NCBI RefSeq assembly: GCF_040676775.1
Contig: NZ_JBFAPP010000024.1
Coordinates: 1 to 64,000 of the forward strand
DNA from: Micromonospora_G sp040676775
Lineage (GTDB): Bacteria > Actinomycetota > Actinomycetes > Mycobacteriales > Micromonosporaceae
Direction: 5' to 3'
Length of the DNA stretch: 64,000 bases
The translations under genes and the position numbers were made by a program. This document shows positions 1-7,408 of this stretch, piece after piece. Below the pieces are notes generated by a model. That model had not been told where the DNA came from and searched no databases. It saw only the letters and a list, made by a program, of their open reading frames with translations. How positions within the stretch are numbered: the stretch's first letter is position 1; each line of letters begins with the position of its first letter.

Positions 1-537
1 GCGGCGGTGGTGGTGGCGGGTAAGGGTGAGGACGCCCGGCTGGTGGGTTATGTGTCGCCGGCGCCGGGTGAGGTGCCGTCGGGGCGGTTGTTGCGTTCGT
101 ATCTGGCGGAGTTGTTGCCGGGGTACATGGTTCCGGGGCAGGTGGTGGTGTTGGACGCGTTGCCGTTGAACACCGCCGGGAAGATCGACCGACGCAACCT
201 CCCCACCGAACTACCCGACGCCGACGCCCGCGAGCACGTTCCACCCTCCACCGAAGTCGAGGAACTGGTCGCGGCGACCTGGGGTGAGGTGCTCGGGCGG
301 GAACGGGTCGGCGCGCTGGACGACTTCTTCGACCTCGGCGGCCACTCCCTGCTCGCCACCCGAGCCGTCGCGCGGCTCGGCGCGGCACTGGAAATGGAAA
401 TACCGATCCGCACACTGTTCGTCCACTCGACCGTGGAAGCCTTCGCGGCGGTGCTCGAAGAACTGCTCGTCGCCGACCTCGAACAGCTCTCCGACGACGA
501 GGTCGTCCGGATGCTCGACGGGGGCGTGAACCCGTGA
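1..537 (+). CDS. Non-ribosomal peptide synthetase, 3' part (A-domain end + PCP)
   Basis: The reading frame is open from the first base, so this is the C-terminal ~178 residues of a larger NRPS that begins outside the window. What remains is the C-terminal subdomain of an adenylation domain ending in the A10 motif (NTAGKIDRR, with the catalytic Lys) and a peptidyl-carrier domain with DLGGHSLLATR, where the Ser codon at 346-348 would carry phosphopantetheine. A short acidic tail follows and may be a docking region to the next protein. Its TGA overlaps the GTG of the next NRPS by 4 bp, so the two are co-translated and are probably consecutive modules of one assembly line. The first ~180 bp use G/T-ending codons almost exclusively and then switch abruptly to C/A-ending codons at the A10 motif, which suggests a recombination seam. 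Confidence 0.93.
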   Translation, partial: AAVVVAGKGEDARLVGYVSPAPGEVPSGRLLRSYLAELLPGYMVPGQVVVLDALPLNTAGKIDRRNLPTELPDADAREHVPPSTEVEELVAATWGEVLGRERVGALDDFFDLGGHSLLATRAVARLGAALEMEIPIRTLFVHSTVEAFAAVLEELLVADLEQLSDDEVVRMLDGGVNP

Positions 538-3500
538 CCGACCTCGAGAGCCAGGTGAACAACGACTCGGCGCCGGTGCTGACCCCAGTGGCGCGAGCGC
601 GTACGGAGCGGCTGTCGGAGCAGCGCCGGGCCCTGCTCGCACAGCGGCTACGCAGGGGAGCCGGGGCAGCGGTACGGGCACCGGAGATCCCGCGGCTGCC
701 GGACGGCGTCGAACCACCCATCTCGTTCGGGCAGGAACGCCTCTGGTTCATGGAGCAGCTCGAGCCCGGCACGGACGCGTACGTCATGCGCGGCGCGGTA
801 CGGCTACAGGGAGAGCTGCACCTCGACGCCCTACAGCACGCCCTGGAAGACGTCGTCGAACGCCACGACACTCTCCGTACCCGCTTCCCGGTCGACGAGA
901 GCGGACGGGTGTCGGCCGTCGTGGTGGACCGCGTGCAGGTGCCGTTCCGCGTCGTACCGCTCGATCCGGACGCCGGCCAGGACCCACTCGAACAGGCGCA
1001 GACCCTGACCACCCGGGACTGCGGATCGTTCGACCTGACCGTGGCGCCGCTGCTGCGGGCGATGGTGGTGCAGCTCGGCCCCGACGACCACGTGGTACAC
1101 GTCGCGATGCACCACATCGTCGGCGACGGGTGGTCCTGGCCGGTGTTCTTCGCCGACTGGGCCGCGCTCTACGCGGCCCGGCTCGACCGGGCACCGGCCC
1201 CCGTACCGTTGCCGATCCAGTACGGCGACTACGCGGCGTGGCAGCGGGAACGCCTCGCCGGGCCGGCGGCGGAACGGGATCTGGCGTACTGGCGGCAGGC
1301 GTTGCAGGGCGTGCCGCCGCTGGACCTGCCCATCGACCGTCCCCGCCCGGCGCAGCCGGGGTGGCGCGGCGACGGCCACCAGGTCCGCTTCCCGGACGAA
1401 CTGGTCGAGGCGCTCAGGTCGCTCGGCCGGGAGCACGGCGCGACGCTGTTCATGACGTTGCTCGCCGGGCTGCACGTGCTGCTGCACCGGTTGAGCGGCC
1501 AGCGGGACTTCGCCGTCGGTTCACCGGTCGCGGGCAGGGTCCGCCCCGAACTGGAACGGCTGGTCGGCCCGTTCGTGAACATGCTGCCGCTACGCGCCGA
1601 TCTCCGTACGGAGTTGACGTTCGCGCAGCTGCTGACGCAGACGCGGGACCGGGTGCTGGAGGCGCTGAGCCACCAGGAGCTGCCGTTCGAACGTCTCGTG
1701 CAGGAGCTGAACGTCGAACGGGACACCAGCCGCTCGCCGATCTTCCAGGTGCTGTTCGGCATGCACAACACCGGCGGGTCGGCCGGGGAGTGGCCCGACG
1801 GCCTGGTCCGGCAGCCGTTCGGCAGCCCGGTCACCACCACCAAACACGACCTGTCGCTGTACGTGGACGAGCACCCCGACGGCGTACGCGGCACCTTCGG
1901 TTACCGCACCGAACTGTTCGACGCCGACACCGTCGCCCGGTTCGCCGAGCACTACCGCCGGTTGCTCGCCGCGGCGGCGGCCCGACCGGACACACCCCTG
2001 GCCGACCTGGACCTGATGACCGAGGCGGAACGGTTGGCCGTACTCGGTCTGGGGACCGGGGCACCCGCACCGCAACCCGCCGACGGCACGCTCGCGGACG
2101 TGATCGCGCCGCACGTCGCCACGACCCCGGACGCACCCGCGATCGTCTACGACGGTGTCGCCACCAGCTACCGGGACCTCGATGCCGGGGCGAACCGGAT
2201 GGCGGCCTGGCTGCGCGGTCAGGGCGTGAGCCGGGGCGCGCTGGTCGGGGTCTGTCTGGAGCAGTCGGCCGAACTGGCGATGGCGTTGCTGGGTGTGCTG
2301 CGGGCCGGTGCGGCGTACGTACCGCTGGACCCGGAACAGCCCCCGGCCCGGCTGGGCACGATCATGGCCGACGCCCGACCGGCGCTGGTGCTGACCACGT
2401 CGGACCTGGTGGACCGGTTCGAGTCCGTCGCCACCGTCCAACTGGACGAGGTACGCGACGAGATCGCCGCGTGCAGCCCGGTCGCGCCGGAACCGGTCGC
2501 GGAGCCGGACGACCTCGCCTACGTGATCTTCACGTCCGGTTCGACCGGGCGCCCGAAGGGCGTGGCGGTGGCCCACCGGCAACTGCGCAACTACCTCGAC
2601 GGGGTGGCCGATCGGATCGAGGTGGTGCCCGGGGCCCGCTGGGCGCTGCTCCAGTCGCTGTCGTTCGACTTCGCGGTGACCGTCTTCTACCTCGGGCTGG
2701 CCAGCGGCGGTGCGGTGCATCTCGTGCCGCGCCGGTGCACCGGCGACGAACTCGCCGACTACCTTCGCGAACAGCGCATCGACTACCTCAAGATGACCCC
2801 CTCGCACCTCGCCGCGCTGGCGGTGGAGGTGCCGTCCGAGCGGCTGGTACCGGCGAAGGCGCTGCTCCTCGGCGGGGAGGCGTCCCGGCTGGACTGGGCT
2901 GCCGGGCTGGCCGCCGGGCCGGCAGCGGTGATCAACCACTACGGGCCGACCGAGGCGACCGTCGGCGTCACCACCTACCGGGTCGAGGCGTCCGACACCG
3001 GCACCGGCACCACGCCGATCGGGAAGCCGCTGCCGCACGCCCGGGTGTACGTACTCGACGAGCGGATGCGACCGGTGCCGGTCGGTGTGCCGGGCGAGCT
3101 GTACCTCGGTGGCGACCGGTTGGCCCGGGGCTACCTCGGCCAGCCGGGACTGACCGCGGAGCGGTTCCGGCCAGACCCGTACGCGGCCGAGCCGGGGGCC
3201 AGGATGTACGGCACCGGTGACCTGGCCAGGTGGCGCCCGGACGGGCAGCTGGAGTTCCTCGGCCGGCGCGACGGGCAGATCAAACTGCGCGGCTACCGGG
3301 TCGAGCTGGGCGAGGTCGAGGCCGCGCTGGTCGACTGCCCGGGGGTGAGCGCGGCGGTCGCGATGCTGCGCGGTGACCGGCTCGTCGGCTACCTGCAACG
3401 CGAGGCCGCGGACGACCACACCGGCTCGACCCCGACCGACCCGGACCCGGGTACGCTGCGCCGGCTGCTCGCCGGCACCCTGCCCGAGTACATGATCCCC

Positions 3501-6095
3501 AACCAGTTCGTCTGGCTGGACCGGCTGCCGTTGCAGGACCACGGCAAGGTGGACCGCCGGGCGCTGCCCGAACCGGTGGCCGCGACCGCCGCCTCCGGAC
3601 TCGAACACGTCCCACCGGACGGGCCGGTCGAGACCACCATCGCGCAGGTGTGGCAGGAGGTGCTCGAGGTCGAGCGGGTCGGTGCACTGGACGACTTCTT
3701 CGACCTCGGTGGGCACTCCCTGCTCGCCACCCAGGTGGTGGCCCGGCTGCGGCGTACGCTCAGCACCGAGCGGCCGATCAGCGTGATGGACCTGTTCCGG
3801 TGCCGTACGGTGCGCGAACTCGCCCTGCTCGCCACCGGTGAATCCGGGCAACCGGCCGACCGGCTGCTGCACGAACTGAGCCGAGCGCCCCGCGGGGCCC
3901 GGATCCGTTCGTACGTCTGCGTCCCGTACGGCGGTGCGAACGCGGTGGTGTACCAGCCACTGGCCGACGCGCTCCCGGACGGCCACAGCCTGTACGCGGT
4001 CGCCGTACCCGGACACGACATCGGGCTGGCCGAGGAGATCGAGCCGATCGAGGTGACCGCGCAACGGCTCACCGAGGAGATCCTGAACACGATCACCGGC
4101 CCGCTGGTCGTGTACGGACACTGCGGTCCCGGTGGGGCGCTGGCGGTGGAGGTCGCCCGCCGGCTGGAGGAGGCCGGTCGGGAACTGGACGCCCTCTACC
4201 TCGGCGGGATCTTCCCCTTCGCCCGACCCGTCGGCGGGGTACTCGGCCGGCTCACCCGGCTCCGCCTCGGTGAACGGCTGCGCGGCGACCGGGTCTACGC
4301 GAACTGGCTGCAGGGCATGGGCGCCGACCTCGGCGCGCTCGACGCCGAGCAGCAGCGGTTCCTGATCCGGGCGATGCGCCACGACGGTGAAGCCGCCGAG
4401 AACTACTTCACCGAACTGCTGCACCAGCACGCCACCCCGCTGCGTACGCCGATCATCAGCATCGTCGGCGACCGCGACCCCGGTACGGAGTACCACCAGG
4501 AGCGGTACCGGGAATGGCACTTCCTCAGCGGCACCACCGCCCTGGTGGTGTTGCAGGAGGCCGGGCACTACTTCGCCAAGTTCCGCGCCGACGAGGTCGC
4601 CGACATCATCACCGCCGTGGACCGGGAGCTCGAACAGCCCGTCGCGGCGTACAACCCGGACCTGTCGTGGCAGGTCACCGCGGTTTCCAAGGGTGCCGAG
4701 CCGACGGCCGCGGCAACGACGGAACAGCCGGGGATGGGTCGCTTCCTGACCGTCGCCGCCGGGCAGCTCGTCTCCGGGATCGGGTCGGCGCTGACCACCT
4801 TCGCGGTGCCGCTCTGGACCTACCTGGAGACCGGGTCCCTGATCCGGTTCGCGCTGTTCGCGGTGTTGGGGCAGGTGCCGGGCATCCTGGCCGCCCCGGT
4901 CGCCGGTGCGATCATCGACCGCAGTGACCGCCGTCGGGCGATGCTCGCCGGTGACTTCGCCGCACTGACCGCCATCGCCTCGTTCGCCGCCCTCTACTGG
5001 ACCGACCAGCTCCAGCCGTGGCACATCTACACCTTCGTCGGGTGGCTGTCGGTCGCGTTGACCTTCCAACGGTTGGCGTACATGTCCGCGGTGCCGCAGC
5101 TCGTACCCAAGCGCTACCTCGGCCACGCGAACGGCATGGTCCAACTCGGCGGCGGTGTCGCCCAGTTCCTCGTACCGCTGGTCGCGGTCGGCCTGATCGC
5201 CACCATCGGCCTGGGCGGCATCCTCCTGATCGACCTGGGCAGTTACCTGTTCGCGATCACCGTGCTGGTGCTGGTCAAGTTCCCCCGCGCGATGGCCCGC
5301 CGACGCCGGGAGAGCCTGCTCGCCGAGATCACCGGCGGCCTGCGGTACACCGTGCAGCACCGCAGCTTCCGGGCCATGGTGCTCTTCTTCGCCGCGTTCA
5401 ACCTCTTCCTCGCGCCGCTGTTCCTGCTGCTCTCCCCGCTCGTGCTGGCGTTCGCCCCGCTGGAGTCGGTGGCGCAGGTGTCGCTGGCGGGCGGGGTCGG
5501 TGCGGTCGTCGGTGGCCTGATCATGACCGCGTGGGGCGGCCCCCGGCACCGGCGGATGCGCGGCATGCTGCTGCTGACGTTCGCGTTCGCCGCCGGTGGT
5601 CTGGTCACCGGTCTGCGCCCCAGCGTGGCGGTCGTCGCCGCGGGCGCCCTCGGGATGTCGCTGTCGCTGTCGGTCATCAACGGGATCTGGCTGACCATCA
5701 TCCAGACCAAGGTGCCGCAGCGACTGCACGCCCGGGTCATCGCCCTGAACATGGTCATCGCGCTGTCGACCATGCCGCTCGGTCAGGCGGTCATCGCTCC
5801 GCTGCTGGTGCCGCGCTTCGAGCCGCTGCTGCTGCCTGGTGGCTCGCTCGCCGACAGCGTCGGGCAGGTGCTCGGTGTCGGGCCCGGTCGGGGCACCGGC
5901 CTGCTCTACATCCTGCTCGCCGTCTGTATCGCCGTGGTGGTGGCGGTGTCGCTGCGGGTCCGTACGCTGGCCCGGTTCGACGACGACGTACCCGACGCGC
6001 CGCCGGACGATCTCGTCGGACTGAGCAACTGGACCGCCCGCATGCAGTCCCGTACGGCCGCCGGCTCCCAGCCGGAGAGCGGGAGCGGCGGCTGA
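534..6095 (+). CDS. Terminal NRPS module fused to an exporter: C-A-PCP-TE-MFS
   Basis: This 1,853-residue protein contains, in order: a condensation domain (about 60-480, HHIVGDG at 193-199), an adenylation domain (about 520-1010, FTSGSTGRPKG near 665, HYGPTE, and HGKVDRR near the end), a carrier domain (DLGGHSLL, Ser1062), an alpha/beta-hydrolase thioesterase (about 1120-1380) and a 10-12 helix major facilitator domain (about 1399-1830). The residues lining the A pocket read D-F-T-K-L-G-H-V-G-K by alignment to PheA positions, a pattern closest to Asp/Asn-type codes; this is tentative. The thioesterase nucleophile elbow is GHCGPGG with Cys1197 where Ser is usual. The MFS part resembles MFS_3 exporters and presumably exports the released peptide, though that is inferred. 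The GTG start overlaps the preceding NRPS stop by 4 bp. I see no stop or frameshift between TE and MFS. Confidence 0.95.
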   Translation: MTDLESQVNNDSAPVLTPVARARTERLSEQRRALLAQRLRRGAGAAVRAPEIPRLPDGVEPPISFGQERLWFMEQLEPGTDAYVMRGAVRLQGELHLDALQHALEDVVERHDTLRTRFPVDESGRVSAVVVDRVQVPFRVVPLDPDAGQDPLEQAQTLTTRDCGSFDLTVAPLLRAMVVQLGPDDHVVHVAMHHIVGDGWSWPVFFADWAALYAARLDRAPAPVPLPIQYGDYAAWQRERLAGPAAERDLAYWRQALQGVPPLDLPIDRPRPAQPGWRGDGHQVRFPDELVEALRSLGREHGATLFMTLLAGLHVLLHRLSGQRDFAVGSPVAGRVRPELERLVGPFVNMLPLRADLRTELTFAQLLTQTRDRVLEALSHQELPFERLVQELNVERDTSRSPIFQVLFGMHNTGGSAGEWPDGLVRQPFGSPVTTTKHDLSLYVDEHPDGVRGTFGYRTELFDADTVARFAEHYRRLLAAAAARPDTPLADLDLMTEAERLAVLGLGTGAPAPQPADGTLADVIAPHVATTPDAPAIVYDGVATSYRDLDAGANRMAAWLRGQGVSRGALVGVCLEQSAELAMALLGVLRAGAAYVPLDPEQPPARLGTIMADARPALVLTTSDLVDRFESVATVQLDEVRDEIAACSPVAPEPVAEPDDLAYVIFTSGSTGRPKGVAVAHRQLRNYLDGVADRIEVVPGARWALLQSLSFDFAVTVFYLGLASGGAVHLVPRRCTGDELADYLREQRIDYLKMTPSHLAALAVEVPSERLVPAKALLLGGEASRLDWAAGLAAGPAAVINHYGPTEATVGVTTYRVEASDTGTGTTPIGKPLPHARVYVLDERMRPVPVGVPGELYLGGDRLARGYLGQPGLTAERFRPDPYAAEPGARMYGTGDLARWRPDGQLEFLGRRDGQIKLRGYRVELGEVEAALVDCPGVSAAVAMLRGDRLVGYLQREAADDHTGSTPTDPDPGTLRRLLAGTLPEYMIPNQFVWLDRLPLQDHGKVDRRALPEPVAATAASGLEHVPPDGPVETTIAQVWQEVLEVERVGALDDFFDLGGHSLLATQVVARLRRTLSTERPISVMDLFRCRTVRELALLATGESGQPADRLLHELSRAPRGARIRSYVCVPYGGANAVVYQPLADALPDGHSLYAVAVPGHDIGLAEEIEPIEVTAQRLTEEILNTITGPLVVYGHCGPGGALAVEVARRLEEAGRELDALYLGGIFPFARPVGGVLGRLTRLRLGERLRGDRVYANWLQGMGADLGALDAEQQRFLIRAMRHDGEAAENYFTELLHQHATPLRTPIISIVGDRDPGTEYHQERYREWHFLSGTTALVVLQEAGHYFAKFRADEVADIITAVDRELEQPVAAYNPDLSWQVTAVSKGAEPTAAATTEQPGMGRFLTVAAGQLVSGIGSALTTFAVPLWTYLETGSLIRFALFAVLGQVPGILAAPVAGAIIDRSDRRRAMLAGDFAALTAIASFAALYWTDQLQPWHIYTFVGWLSVALTFQRLAYMSAVPQLVPKRYLGHANGMVQLGGGVAQFLVPLVAVGLIATIGLGGILLIDLGSYLFAITVLVLVKFPRAMARRRRESLLAEITGGLRYTVQHRSFRAMVLFFAAFNLFLAPLFLLLSPLVLAFAPLESVAQVSLAGGVGAVVGGLIMTAWGGPRHRRMRGMLLLTFAFAAGGLVTGLRPSVAVVAAGALGMSLSLSVINGIWLTIIQTKVPQRLHARVIALNMVIALSTMPLGQAVIAPLLVPRFEPLLLPGGSLADSVGQVLGVGPGRGTGLLYILLAVCIAVVVAVSLRVRTLARFDDDVPDAPPDDLVGLSNWTARMQSRTAAGSQPESGSGG

Positions 6096-6105
6096 CGGGC
6101 GGCGG

Positions 6106-7050
6106 TTACCAGTCGAGGGGCCTGGTGGCGAGCGTCGCGTCGTACCAGGCCCGGATCGCCTCGAAGCTCTCCGGCGGCAGTGGTGTGCCGGCGGCGGCGA
6201 TGCTGCTCCGCAACTGGGCCAGGGACCTGGTGCCGGGGATGACGGTCGACACCGCGTCGTAGCCGAGCAGGAAACGCAGCGCGCCGTCGAGCAGGCTCAC
6301 CCCGTCGGGCAGCAACGCCCGGAACTCGTCCACCAGCCCGGCGCGCAGGGCGACGTCGGCGCGGGTCCAGCGCTCGCGTACGTCGGTGAAGACGCTGTCC
6401 GCGTGGTACCTGCCGGAGAGCCAGCCGGACTCCAGTGGCACCTTGACCAGGGTCCCGACACCCCGGTCGCGGGCCCGGCCCATCGCCTGCCACGGTTCCT
6501 GGTAGAGGGCGGACATCCGCACCTCGAGCGCGTCCGAGTCGCTGGTGTTCAACACCGTGTCGACGTCGGCGCCCCAGTCGACCGACGCCCCGTACGCCCG
6601 GATCGTGCCCTTGTCCTTGAGTTGCTGCAGGACGCCGTAGTGCTCGCAGCGGCTGCCGTCGATGATCTCCTGCGGCGGGCTGTGCAGTACCACGATGTCG
6701 ACGTGGTCGACGTTCATCCGGCGGGCGCTGCTCTCGACCGACGCCTCGATGGCATCGGGCGCCCAGTTGGGACTGCCGTCCGGGTGGTAGCCGACCTTGG
6801 TGCAGATCAGCACCTCGTCGCGGCGCCGGCCGGTGAGCGCCCGGCCGATGTTCGACTCGCTGCGCCCGTCGGCGTAGCCGGGGGCGGTGTCGATGAGATT
6901 GACACCGGCGTCGAGTGCGGCGTGCACGATCCGCACGGCTTCCGCCGGCTCGGGTCCGTCGGGCCACTGGGCCGAGCGCCCGAGCTGCCATGCGCCGAGC
7001 CCGATCGCGCTGACCCGCAGGCCGGTGGTGCCGAACTCCCTGATCTGCAT
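6106..7050 (-). CDS. Aldo/keto reductase
   Basis: This 314-residue protein fits the length and fold of the aldo/keto reductase superfamily, which are NADPH-dependent carbonyl reductases with a TIM barrel. The catalytic tetrad is visible as Asp54 and Tyr59 (IDTAPGYADG), Lys85 (CTKVGYH) and His123 (VVLHSPP). The C-terminal half has the usual cofactor-binding stretch ending in IPGTRS. The ATG is preceded by a GGGGGA purine run about 8 nt upstream. It converges on the NRPS gene with only 10 bp between the stops, so it is probably not part of the peptide pathway by transcription. A tailoring role cannot be excluded. The substrate is unknown. Confidence 0.92.
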   Translation of the reverse strand: MQIREFGTTGLRVSAIGLGAWQLGRSAQWPDGPEPAEAVRIVHAALDAGVNLIDTAPGYADGRSESNIGRALTGRRRDEVLICTKVGYHPDGSPNWAPDAIEASVESSARRMNVDHVDIVVLHSPPQEIIDGSRCEHYGVLQQLKDKGTIRAYGASVDWGADVDTVLNTSDSDALEVRMSALYQEPWQAMGRARDRGVGTLVKVPLESGWLSGRYHADSVFTDVRERWTRADVALRAGLVDEFRALLPDGVSLLDGALRFLLGYDAVSTVIPGTRSLAQLRSSIAAAGTPLPPESFEAIRAWYDATLATRPLDW

Positions 7051-7172
7051 GCCGATGTCCCCCCTGTCGACCGCTGTACGGCGGTGCTGCCAGCGTATCG
7101 ACGGATGCCGTCGACCGCCGTCCCGGTTGGGTCTGATCCGTTACAGACTGATCAACAGATGCGCACCTTTGG

Positions 7173-7201
7173 TTGACAGCGGATCATGACTCAACGAAGA
7201 T
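7173..7201 (+). promoter_or_regulatory. Probable sigma-70-type promoter for the leader peptide
   Basis: TTGACA (7173-7178) and GAAGAT (7196-7201) are separated by 17 bp. The expected start of transcription, about 7 nt past the -10, falls on or next to the GTG at 7209, so the leader peptide would be translated from a leaderless mRNA. No good ribosome-binding site precedes that GTG, which agrees with this. The 25-bp palindrome found in the sulfur island is absent here. Confidence 0.5.
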
Positions 7202-7208
7202 CTACTTC

Positions 7209-7289
7209 GTGCGGAGCGTCCATCTGACAAAGCGGGGTCACATCGACCTCCTGCGTGTCGCCAGCGCCGCCTGTCGACGCTCAATCTGA
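7209..7289 (+). CDS. Short Cys-containing leader peptide (26 aa)
   Basis: Starting at GTG the frame encodes a 26-residue peptide containing VHLTKRGHIDLLRVASAACR and then two or three residues before TGA. It has the signature of the actinobacterial sulfur-gene leader peptides (H-L-T-x-R-x-H-x-D-L-x-R-V-A-S-x-x-C-R), and two clear relatives lie at 25892 and 35926. In that family the ribosome is thought to sense cysteine supply at the Cys codon near the C terminus. Here it lies 119 bp before the M14 carboxypeptidase start. A small stem (CTGTC...GACAG, about 7379-7395) brushes the purine-rich ribosome site of that gene. The control function is inferred. Confidence 0.75.
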   Translation: MRSVHLTKRGHIDLLRVASAACRRSI

Positions 7290-7408
7290 CGCCGGGCTCC
7301 CCCTTCCCCGCCCGCTGCTGACGTTCTCCCCAATCCCCGTGGGTCTCCGGCCCTGCGGTGACGTCTGCCCGCGTGCACTGTCCTCTCTCGACAGGAGATC
7401 TGTCTTCC

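Noticed and set aside
1590..5729. A 1,379-codon open frame on the minus strand
   Set aside because: It lies wholly inside the NRPS gene, is rich in Arg, Gln, Gly and His with no recognisable domain, and is the usual antisense shadow of a GC-rich gene.
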